A stretch of 26,799 bases of DNA from K23-9 sp049680365 (GTDB lineage: Bacteria; Planctomycetota; Planctomycetia; Pirellulales; Pirellulaceae): the NCBI GenBank assembly GCA_049680365.1, contig JBAUHQ010000171.1, positions 1-26,799 on the forward strand, given 5' to 3'. Each line of letters begins with the position of its first letter. Positions within the stretch are counted from its first letter, which is position 1. The notes under the pieces are model-generated. The model made no database searches and was not told the origin of the DNA. It was given only the letters and a program-made list of their open reading frames with translations. A program made the position numbers and the translations under genes. Of this stretch, positions 7,598-14,184 are shown piece by piece.

Positions 7598-7921
7598 TTA
7601 AAAGACGTCCAACATAAAGTGATGACCCGAGTGGAAGCGGCGATTGCTGGGATAATAGTTGTGCCACTGTTTGTTGTAGACCGGCACACGCATTTCTTGC
7701 GGGTAGCGGTGATACATACTGTCGCTACTACGATAGTATTCTTGACCCCAAAAATTTTGGGGATAGTACACATACGGGTAGTGGTAGAAGCGGTTCCAGT
7801 CGCGGCTAGCCGATTGGCCGCCCCAACTTTGCCCAAACGCACGTTGTTCGGCCGAAGCGTCTTCGACGAACATTGCCGAGCTACCAATCAGTACGGCTGC
7901 GAGAATCAGATGACGAAGCAT
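7598..7921 (-). CDS. Small secreted Tyr/His-rich protein
   Basis: A 107-residue protein from the ATG at 7921, chosen because GAGGGGG lies about nine bases upstream and a signal peptide starts at once (MLRHLILAAVLIGSSAMF, cleavage likely after ASA, residues 22-24). The mature ~83 residues are rich in Tyr, His, Trp, Arg and Ser, with clusters such as YHYPYVYYPQNFWGQEYY and RRFHSGHHFMLDVF. No enzyme motif is visible. Similar small exported aromatic proteins in planctomycetes have been labelled calmodulin-binding, but I cannot support that function from this sequence. It is divergent from the exported CPFC protein, across a ~300-base gap. Confidence 0.72.
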   Translation of the reverse strand: MLRHLILAAVLIGSSAMFVEDASAEQRAFGQSWGGQSASRDWNRFYHYPYVYYPQNFWGQEYYRSSDSMYHRYPQEMRVPVYNKQWHNYYPSNRRFHSGHHFMLDVF

Positions 7922-8222
7922 TGCTGCTTTCCCCCTCAAGGCGATCTTGGTCAACCAGATCACTTGGTTTGTTGCGGTAAGTTACGGGTCAATTCGGGCG
8001 GCTGAAAGCTGGCTTTTTGACCAACCGTCCACCCAGCGAACCCGATGTACCGTCACTATCGGCATAAGTAGCACCATCGGTTGAGTCGTTCAGGGAGGGA
8101 ATTCTTAGTCGAAACCCTTTCCGCAGCCTTTGAAAGCCCCAAAACGACTTCTCACAGCCCCTCATCGGCACCTATGATTATAGGCTCCCCACAAAATTTC
8201 CTTCCAATTGGACGCTTCGACG
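7922..8222. promoter_or_regulatory. Divergent intergenic region between two exported-protein genes
   Basis: About 300 bases between the minus-strand start at 7921 and the plus-strand start at 8223. It must hold promoters for both. The only clear local structure is CCTATGATTATAGG at 8172-8185, a five-base inverted repeat that includes TATGAT and could contain a -10 box for the rightward gene. No convincing -35 is seen. Confidence 0.35.
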
Positions 8223-9674
8223 ATGATTTCACATCGTTTCATTACGGCAACGCTGTTGATTTTGCTAGCAGCAGTATCGATCGCGCCTACCACAGCAACC
8301 GCCTGTCCATTCTGTAACGCCGTCTCCCAGACGTTGCGACAAGAGATGGAGGTCATGGATGCCGTCGTGATCGCCACGGCCATGCAAAGTGACGCAACAC
8401 GAAATAAAGAAACCGGCGAGATCTTGATGAAGGTCGAAGCGGTCCTGAAAGGCGACCAGCTGATCAAGGTCGGCAAAGAAGTCAAAGCGGTCTATTACGG
8501 CGAAGTCAAAGCGGGACGCCGATTTATGTTGTCGGGAGTGGATCCGCCCGAGCTGCAGTGGTCGTGTTTGCCGATCAACGATCGATCCGAAAAATACATC
8601 ATGGCGATCACCAAACTGGGTGACGACCCCGTCGAACGCCTGCGATTCTTTTATGACTACTTAGAGGACGAAGATTCGATGTTGGCCCGCGACACGTACG
8701 ACGAGTTCGCGATCGCACCGTACTCGGCCATCAAAAAACTGGCTCCCGAAATGGACCACGGCCAACTGGTCAAATGGCTGCAAGAACCCGAAATGTCGAC
8801 GGATCGTAAACGGTTGTATCTGACCATGCTGGGCGTCTGCGGATCAAAGAAAGATCTGCCGATGCTGGAAACGTTGATGACAAGCACCCAAAAGAGCACG
8901 CGGGGTGGCTTGGACGCATTGATCGCTTGCTACCTGACGCTGGCAGGTGAAGAAGGCTTGCCGCTAGTCGACAAGCTTTTTTTGGCCAACAAGAAAGCTC
9001 CCTATGCGGACACCTACGCAGCGATCATGGCGATTCGTTTTCATGGTACCGAAGGCGAAGTGATTGCCCGCAGCGCCTTGGTTGAATCGCTGCATCATGT
9101 TTTGGATCGAGCCGATTTGGCTGACTTGGTGATCCCCGACTTGGCTCGTTGGAAAGACTGGAGCCAAATTGATCGCCTAGCGGATTTGTTCATAGGTGCC
9201 GACGAAGACAACAACTGGGTCCGCGTGCCGGTCGTGAATTATTTGCGAGCCTGTCCGTTGCCAAAGGCCGCCGAAGCGCTCGAGAAGCTGGAAAAGTTAG
9301 ACCCCGAAAGCGTCCGCCGCGCCAACACGTTTTTTGCGATTCCTGTGCCGGCCAAAGACACCAGTTCAAGCAGTTCGTCGAGAAATTCACCGAGATTTTC
9401 ACCGGGCAGTTCATTGGGCAGCAGCAAAGCGAAACGGCAGTACGCCGTTCTGCCGATCGTGGGCGGCAGCAATGCTAACGCCGATGGTCCCGAATCGGGC
9501 ACCCTGACCGCCTCAGTCAGTCCCGCAATCACGGGATTTTCGGGGCAAACGGTAACCCAAGTTTCTTCGGCGAACCCTTGGACGCTCTTGCACGTAATGG
9601 GAATGGCGCTTGCCACCTTAATGATCGCTCAATTTCTGCTGCTCACGGGCGGCGCGGTGGTCAAGCAAGCCTGA
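8223..9674 (+). CDS. Exported CPFC/helical-repeat protein with C-terminal membrane anchor
   Basis: A 483-residue protein from the ATG at 8223; the five-codon longer start at 8208 is less likely because the signal peptide begins at MISHRFITATLLILLAAVSI. Cleavage is expected after ATA, which puts CPFC at the mature N-terminus, a thioredoxin-like or metal/haem-type cysteine pair. Residues ~25-130 form a beta-rich domain (VVIATAMQSDA, GEVKAGRRFMLSG). Residues ~150-370 look like HEAT-type alpha-helical repeats. A Ser-rich linker (SSSSSSRNSPRFSPGSSLGSS) leads to a final hydrophobic segment, LLHVMGMALATLMIAQFLLL, that should anchor it in the membrane. It stands first in a plus-strand series with two DUF3299 proteins. 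Function unknown. Confidence 0.75.
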   Translation: MISHRFITATLLILLAAVSIAPTTATACPFCNAVSQTLRQEMEVMDAVVIATAMQSDATRNKETGEILMKVEAVLKGDQLIKVGKEVKAVYYGEVKAGRRFMLSGVDPPELQWSCLPINDRSEKYIMAITKLGDDPVERLRFFYDYLEDEDSMLARDTYDEFAIAPYSAIKKLAPEMDHGQLVKWLQEPEMSTDRKRLYLTMLGVCGSKKDLPMLETLMTSTQKSTRGGLDALIACYLTLAGEEGLPLVDKLFLANKKAPYADTYAAIMAIRFHGTEGEVIARSALVESLHHVLDRADLADLVIPDLARWKDWSQIDRLADLFIGADEDNNWVRVPVVNYLRACPLPKAAEALEKLEKLDPESVRRANTFFAIPVPAKDTSSSSSSRNSPRFSPGSSLGSSKAKRQYAVLPIVGGSNANADGPESGTLTASVSPAITGFSGQTVTQVSSANPWTLLHVMGMALATLMIAQFLLLTGGAVVKQA

Positions 9675-9692
9675 ATTTTGCCATACATTATT

Positions 9693-9710
9693 AGTCGCCT
9701 TGAAGCGACT
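9693..9710 (+). other. Short hairpin between the CPFC gene and the first DUF3299 gene
   Basis: AGTCGC (9693-9698) and GCGACT (9705-9710) form a perfect six-base stem over CTTGAA. A possible TTG start codon at 9700 lies in its loop, which argues against that start. There is no T-run, so it is more likely an mRNA processing or attenuating hairpin than a terminator. Confidence 0.45.
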
Positions 9711-9729
9711 TAAAGGGTTTTCACGACAG

Positions 9730-10410
9730 ATGTCTGCCGAGCTTCAAATGTCTTCGCCTGCGGATGCGGCGGAGTTTCCTTACCGAGCCATCAGCCGCGC
9801 CGCGATTGCTTCGGTCGTGTTCACAGTCATGGCGCTTCCTGGGTTGGTGCCCACGTTCGAGCCCATGCTGATCCTGGCGGTGATTGCCATTGCCGCTGCC
9901 TTGGTGGGTATGCGAGCGGTCAGTCGATTTCCGGATGAATACAGTGGCCGCGCCATCGCGTTGTTCAGCTTGGTCGTCGCGACCGCGATCTTGATCGGTG
10001 GCGTTTCCATGCACACGTACATCTACATGACGGAAGTTCCCGATGGCTATGAACGCATTCCGTTCTTCGAGCTTCAGCAGCCCTCTGACGCGACGGTGGA
10101 TGCACCTACGCAGTTGGCCTACGACATCGACGGCAAGCCCGTCTTCATCAAAGGCTACATCCACCCGTCATCGGGCGGTGGCGTGCTGCGACAATTCATC
10201 TTGGTGCCCGACTTGGGAACCTGCTGTTTCGGCGGGCAACCCAAAAGCACCGATATGATCGAAGTCACCTTAATGGGCGGTAATACGGTGAAAGCTGGTT
10301 TGACGCGTCGAAAACTGGCCGGCAAATTCCAGCTTAACCAATCACCACAGGCCGTCACCGATTTCGACAACAACATCTTCTACCGGATGCGAGTTGACCA
10401 AATCAAATAG
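9730..10410 (+). CDS. DUF3299 membrane protein
   Basis: A 226-residue protein from the ATG at 9730; a TTG at 9700 would add ten residues but lies in a hairpin loop. Three hydrophobic segments (about residues 24-42, 45-62 and 78-98) are followed by a soluble domain with the DUF3299 signature: GKPVFIKGYIHPS, LRQFILVPDLGTCCFGGQP and IEVTLMGG. The CCFG pair and the preceding VPD are the diagnostic core of the family, whose biochemical role is unknown. The domain should face the periplasm. The next gene encodes a second DUF3299 protein, so this is a paralogous pair. Confidence 0.8.
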   Translation: MSAELQMSSPADAAEFPYRAISRAAIASVVFTVMALPGLVPTFEPMLILAVIAIAAALVGMRAVSRFPDEYSGRAIALFSLVVATAILIGGVSMHTYIYMTEVPDGYERIPFFELQQPSDATVDAPTQLAYDIDGKPVFIKGYIHPSSGGGVLRQFILVPDLGTCCFGGQPKSTDMIEVTLMGGNTVKAGLTRRKLAGKFQLNQSPQAVTDFDNNIFYRMRVDQIK

Positions 10411-10450
10411 GGATGACTGCTTTGAATGCCGTGAAAGGCTGCGGTTTGAC

Positions 10451-10478
10451 ATACACCTAGCCATCGACTTGGGTGTAT
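10451..10478. promoter_or_regulatory. Inverted repeat overlapping a possible promoter
   Basis: ATACACC (10451-10457) and GGTGTAT (10472-10478) are a perfect seven-base inverted repeat with 14 bases between. TTGACA at 10446-10451 overlaps the left arm and TATAAC at 10476-10481 overlaps the right arm, but their spacing (24 bases) is too wide for a standard housekeeping promoter. It lies 63 bases before the second DUF3299 start. An operator or a leader hairpin are both possible. Confidence 0.45.
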
Positions 10479-10541
10479 AACCGAGGTCTTCGTCGCATTG
10501 CCGCGACCGAGGCGTTTCAAAACTCAAATCAATCGTTCCCT

Positions 10542-11351
10542 ATGAAATCCATCGGCCTTTGCATCGGACTGCTCGCGATCGCAGTGGCAGCTGTCTTGTT
10601 GGTAGCACCCGGGAGTCGCGAATCGAAAACCAACCTCGCCAGCACCGACCCCGTTGTTCCAACGCTACGCGACCCGGTTGCTCCGTCGCGGAGCGACCCG
10701 GTTGCCTCGTCGTTCCGCGACCCAGTTGCCTCGTCGCTACGCGACCCAGTTGCCTCGTCGCTACGCGACGGAGTGCTGCCTGAACAGGAGGCGGCCAAAC
10801 TTGCCCGGGCGCCCGCTGAAGTCGACTCGGGTCAAACAGACTCGATCGAACCGAAAGACGAAGTCGACGACACATCAACGACAGCAACCCAGCCCGTCGA
10901 CCCGCGCACCAAGGGCGTCGTAATCAAGAAGAGCAGCGCCGCTGCCCGAGCCAAAGGCGAAATCACATTCGATGATTTGCAATTTGACATCGAAAAAGAT
11001 GCCCAGTTCAGCAACGAGATGCTGGACGACGATGTCAAGTCGCTGGACGGATTGGACGTTCGCTTGAACGGCTACATATTGCCGACCACGTTGTTCAAGG
11101 AAACCGGAATCGACCAGTTCGTGTTGGTACGTGACAACCAAGAATGCTGTTTCGGTCCCGGCGCAGCATTGTTCGACTGCGTGATTGTCGAAATGCAAGA
11201 CGGCAACACGACGGACTTCGTCACTCGCCCAGTCACGGTCTACGGCAAGCTGAAAATCGACACCGACAAATACAAGTATCCCGGCGGCAAAGGACCACGT
11301 GGCACCACCCACTTCGCCATCTTCCGCCTCGAAGGCCAGAAGGTGAAGTAA
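10542..11351 (+). CDS. DUF3299 protein with N-terminal anchor and coding tandem repeat
   Basis: A 269-residue protein from the ATG at 10542; a GTG 69 bases upstream is in frame but a membrane segment begins at the ATG (MKSIGLCIGLLAIAVAAVLL). After it comes a low-complexity stretch of five eight-residue units of DPVASSLR type (residues ~36-75), then an acidic linker, then the DUF3299 domain: FDDLQFDIEKD, LDVRLNGYILPT, DQFVLVRDNQECCFGPGA and DCVIVEMQDG. The CCFG pair is conserved with the neighbouring paralogue. The protein is predicted to be anchored by one helix with the domain outside the cytoplasm. Function unknown; the repeat probably works as a flexible spacer. Confidence 0.8.
   Translation: MKSIGLCIGLLAIAVAAVLLVAPGSRESKTNLASTDPVVPTLRDPVAPSRSDPVASSFRDPVASSLRDPVASSLRDGVLPEQEAAKLARAPAEVDSGQTDSIEPKDEVDDTSTTATQPVDPRTKGVVIKKSSAAARAKGEITFDDLQFDIEKDAQFSNEMLDDDVKSLDGLDVRLNGYILPTTLFKETGIDQFVLVRDNQECCFGPGAALFDCVIVEMQDGNTTDFVTRPVTVYGKLKIDTDKYKYPGGKGPRGTTHFAIFRLEGQKVK
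10647..10766 (+). repeat. Five-unit 24-base tandem repeat inside the second DUF3299 gene
   Basis: Units start at 10647, 10671, 10695, 10719 and 10743, each beginning GACCC. The last two are identical at base level and the first is most diverged. The unit length keeps the frame. Unit 2 contains GTTGCTCCG-TCG-CGGAGC, resembling the core of the dispersed 3'-end hairpins in this window. Confidence 0.9.
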
Positions 11352-11360
11352 CGCATCACG

Positions 11361-11414
11361 AGTCGTGACAACGTTGCTCCGATGTGCCGCGGCGGAGTGC
11401 TGCTGGACCTTTTT
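11361..11414 (+). terminator. Dispersed 3'-end hairpin element, copy B, with T-run
   Basis: This lies 10 bases after the second DUF3299 stop. Core: GTCGTGACAACGTTGCTCCG, then GCCGCGGCGGAGTGCTGCTGG and TTTTTTT at 11408-11414. GCTCCG pairs with CGGAG(T)GC with one bulged base. With the T-run it has the form of an intrinsic terminator for the plus-strand transcript. It matches copy A at 2406-2455 closely, although the two follow unrelated genes. Confidence 0.65.
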
Positions 11415-12590
11415 TTAAGCGCCAGGACTCCAGCCCGGACGCGGTACGGTGTGGATTTCCGTCGGCTCATCGCCTGTGATGTCCTTGATCCGCTGCGACA
11501 CTTCGCCCACCGACTCGCTATCGGTTAGCGGTGTCAAACTTAAGCGAAACGATTTCGTTTCGTTCGCTGCAATCTGAACCACGCGTCCTTGTTTCTCTTC
11601 GTAAGAACGTTCGTTGGGATAATTGGTCGACGGCTCCAAGCCGGTCACGTACCCATCGCTAAGGGCACCTGTATTCTTCCAAAGGATGAATCGCGGCAAG
11701 CCCTTCACTTTGAACGCGACCTGCATGCCACGTTCTCCGTCAGCCGATCGCAGCAGAGCTACACACTCATTCGCTTCGTCGGCTCGCGGTTTCGCAAAGT
11801 AAACTCTTTCGGCGTACCCCGACTCCGGCGCCCCGTATTGATTCCACTGCTCGATTTCGCCGCCGGATAATGAATCTTTCGGTGCCAGTTCCTCCAGCGG
11901 AATTTCGACCGTCGAGCCTTCTCCCAAAACCGGCTCACCTACGTTGATGTGATACAGCAATTGAATTGTCGTTGGCGTCGACAGCTCGTTCGTCACGTCG
12001 TCCAGCAGTTCGACTTTTGCACTCCCCGCGTGGACACGCAATCGACTCCGCAGCGTCAAATTGTTGAAAAACAGACGCGACTCGCGGACTTCGCCGATCA
12101 CTTCCAGCCTTCCCGACGCTTCGTCGTACTCGATCGACAGTGAATCGGCAGCCAGATTTCCGATACGCCCGTGCAGTGGATAGACCAAGTGACCACTGTC
12201 ACTGTGCTCTGGCGCGCCATTACTCTCCAGGCCGCAGCGGACCACTAATTCGTCGAAACCTTCCAGCCAGCCCAGCCCGCTAGGATCAAGAATTGGCACG
12301 CGTGATGGGTGAACCGGCCCACAGACCGGCGACTTCCACCCAAACCGCACACCTTCGGATTCGATGCACCAAATCGACATACCACGGGTTGGCAGCAAGT
12401 AAATACGCACCACGCCGGTGTCGACTTCGATGACTTCGACCTGATCGGCTGCACCGCCCACAAATCGCCCGTGGCGGGTCTTCAGTTCGCCTTGACGCGT
12501 TTCAACCGTGAGCGTCAGGGGTGATTTTTCTTTCCACTTGATCGAATCAAGGCGGTTTTCGAGCGAGCGGTGGGTGGATGATTGAACCAT
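11415..12590 (-). CDS. DUF4432 (aldose 1-epimerase-like) protein
   Basis: A 391-residue protein from the ATG at 12590; the frame extends to 12716, but the extra 42 residues do not resemble the family. DUF4432 features include the early beta strands (RIYLLPTRGMSIWCIESEG), the segment GWLEGFDELVVRCGLESNG (about residues 125-143) and YPLHGRIGN. DUF4432 belongs to the galactose-mutarotase beta-sandwich superfamily and binds sugars; substrates are mostly unknown. No signal peptide, so it acts in the cytosol. It is divergent from a TIM-barrel isomerase and a Gfo/Idh/MocA dehydrogenase, which suggests one shared sugar substrate. The C-terminal tail (TVPRPGWSPGA) looks like a translated repeat and may not belong to the fold. 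Confidence 0.82.
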   Translation of the reverse strand: MVQSSTHRSLENRLDSIKWKEKSPLTLTVETRQGELKTRHGRFVGGAADQVEVIEVDTGVVRIYLLPTRGMSIWCIESEGVRFGWKSPVCGPVHPSRVPILDPSGLGWLEGFDELVVRCGLESNGAPEHSDSGHLVYPLHGRIGNLAADSLSIEYDEASGRLEVIGEVRESRLFFNNLTLRSRLRVHAGSAKVELLDDVTNELSTPTTIQLLYHINVGEPVLGEGSTVEIPLEELAPKDSLSGGEIEQWNQYGAPESGYAERVYFAKPRADEANECVALLRSADGERGMQVAFKVKGLPRFILWKNTGALSDGYVTGLEPSTNYPNERSYEEKQGRVVQIAANETKSFRLSLTPLTDSESVGEVSQRIKDITGDEPTEIHTVPRPGWSPGA

Positions 12591-12885
12591 CGAGATCAAC
12601 AACGCAAAAGAAGTTGGAAATTGTAAGTTTGAAGTGACGAAACTTGCCGAGCGGTGAATTACTCTCTGAATCCTCGCTGAAACAGTGGCGTTCTTGTACC
12701 CCGCCCCCATAGGCAATAAAACAGTAAGCCTTCAGGATGCCCCGAAAAAGAGTGCATCGCAGGATTCTTGCCCCTAACGATCCACCCCAAACAACCTCAG
12801 TAGACGATACTTCGGCCCTAACACGCACAGCAACCTGCCCAAAACCGGCAGCTAAACCAGTCATTTACTTACGAAGGATAAAACG
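12591..12885. promoter_or_regulatory. Divergent control region of the sugar locus
   Basis: About 295 bases between the DUF4432 start and the TIM-barrel start, the natural place for promoters of both transcripts. The plus-strand gene has a clear GAAGGA ribosome binding site at 12873-12878. I found no convincing operator palindrome or promoter pair. Confidence 0.35.
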
Positions 12886-13905
12886 GTGAAAATTCATAAC
12901 GCAATGTGGCCAGGTTTGGTCGGCAAGGGTGACGACGAAGGTCAAGAACCAGCAATTGGCTTGGAGCACATGCTGGACTTGTCCGCGGCTGCCGAAGTCG
13001 ACGGACAGAAGTTCGATGGTATCGACTACTTCTTATTTTTGCCGCACACCAATCCCGAAGCCAGCGACGACGAGCTTCGCGGCATCGCCGATATGATCCA
13101 AGGCAAAGGATTCAACGTCGGTTCGCTTGTGGCACCGATTTGGCCGGGGACCATTGGTGATTCTGCCATGGGCGACAAAGAGCAAACCGACAAATTTCTC
13201 TCGGCTGTAAAGATGGCTTGTCGCGTTGCCGGTATCTTCAACGAACACGGCGTTCGCAAGTATGGCGCGATCCGGATAGACAGTGCCGAATTCGGTTTGG
13301 CCAAATGGGCCGAAGACCCCAAAGGCAACACCACCAAGATCGCCAACACGTTCCGCGAAGCTGCCAAAATCGCTGCCGACCATGGCGAAAGATTGGCTTG
13401 CGAAGGTGAAATTTGCTGGGCTGGCATGCACAGCTGGAAAGATATGCTGGATCTGCTGGAAGAAGTCGCCATGCCGGAGGCGCTTGGATTCCAAGCCGAC
13501 TTGGCACACACGTACCTGTATCTAATGGGTTACAACGCACCAGAGCATGCACTGTTGCAAGACGGCTACGGCCAAGACGAGTTCTATGCCAAGTACGAAG
13601 AGATGACGGACAAGTTACGTCCGTGGACGATCGATTTCCACGTTGCTCAAAACGATGGCGAAGTTCACGGTGCAGGTTCGCATGACAAGACCGGTAAACA
13701 CTGCCGCGCAGATGACCCCAATGGCAAGTTGGACATCGTCAAGTGCTCCGGCTATTGGCTCAAAGACGCAGAGAGCCGTGGCATCAAGCACATTTGTTGG
13801 GACGGCTGCATGTTCCCCAACTCGGTGCTAGAAGACGTCGGCACCTGGAACACGATCCTGGACACCATGATCAAAGTCCGCGACGCACACTGCGTAACGG
13901 TGTAG
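12886..13905 (+). CDS. Xylose-isomerase-like TIM-barrel sugar isomerase/epimerase
   Basis: A 339-residue cytosolic protein starting with GTG at 12886, fixed by GAAGGA seven bases upstream. It has the AP-endonuclease-2/xylose-isomerase-like barrel pattern with candidate metal ligands in the usual strand ends: CEGEICW (Glu 173/175), FQADLAHTY (Asp 205), IDFHVAQNDG (His 252) and ICWDGCMF (Asp 306). Members isomerise, epimerise or dehydrate sugars and 3-keto-sugars (for example IolE, IolI and the keto-glycoside lyases). The next gene is a Gfo/Idh/MocA dehydrogenase in the same direction and DUF4432 is divergent, a neighbourhood that fits oxidation of a sugar followed by rearrangement or cleavage. 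The exact substrate is unknown. The spacing to the dehydrogenase gene is 279 bases, partly filled by a repeat. Confidence 0.85.
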   Translation: MKIHNAMWPGLVGKGDDEGQEPAIGLEHMLDLSAAAEVDGQKFDGIDYFLFLPHTNPEASDDELRGIADMIQGKGFNVGSLVAPIWPGTIGDSAMGDKEQTDKFLSAVKMACRVAGIFNEHGVRKYGAIRIDSAEFGLAKWAEDPKGNTTKIANTFREAAKIAADHGERLACEGEICWAGMHSWKDMLDLLEEVAMPEALGFQADLAHTYLYLMGYNAPEHALLQDGYGQDEFYAKYEEMTDKLRPWTIDFHVAQNDGEVHGAGSHDKTGKHCRADDPNGKLDIVKCSGYWLKDAESRGIKHICWDGCMFPNSVLEDVGTWNTILDTMIKVRDAHCVTV

Positions 13906-13934
13906 TAGCGTTCATCAGTGACGAACACTAGCCA

Positions 13935-14078
13935 ACTCCACCGCGCAGCAGGGGAGGTTGCCGTCTCAGCGGCGGGAGGGGGCAATCCGCTTTTGCACAG
14001 GCGACATGACTGGCTGTAAAGACAACCCTCTCCCGGGCCTGAGAGCCCGACCTCTCCCGCAAGCGGGAGAGGTGACAA
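13935..14078. repeat. Dispersed palindromic repeat block between sugar genes
   Basis: A compact element with GGGAGG-rich and CTCTCCC-rich ends. It includes CGGGC/GCCCG (14034-14038 and 14045-14049) and a perfect ten-base stem CCTCTCCCGC/GCGGGAGAGG (14051-14060 and 14063-14072) over AA. Its antisense translation begins SPLPLAGEVG, a string commonly produced by such intergenic repeats in many genomes. It is not a gene. It may form hairpins in the mRNA linking the TIM-barrel and dehydrogenase genes and could stabilise or attenuate it. Confidence 0.7.
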
Positions 14079-14184
14079 TGGCGGAATTTCCCAAAAACTA
14101 ACGACTTAGAAACCACTCGACTCTTCCAGAGGGAGAGTCAAAGTTTCCCATCTCATTTCCTACTTCAACCGCGATTGAACATTA

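Noticed and set aside
7229..8005. A 258-residue plus-strand frame
   Set aside because: It runs antisense across the regulator start, a terminator hairpin and the whole small secreted protein; no domain is visible and the minus-strand genes have better starts.
10446..10481. TTGACA and TATAAC taken as a standard promoter
   Set aside because: The 24-base spacing is too wide; kept only as an inverted repeat with promoter-like boxes.
10647..10766. The 24-base repeats considered as a CRISPR array
   Set aside because: There are no spacers between the units, the units are in frame in a gene, and no cas gene is near.
13752..14078. A 108-residue minus-strand frame beginning SPLPLAGEVG
   Set aside because: This string is the usual translation of an intergenic palindromic repeat; it is repeat sequence, not a gene.
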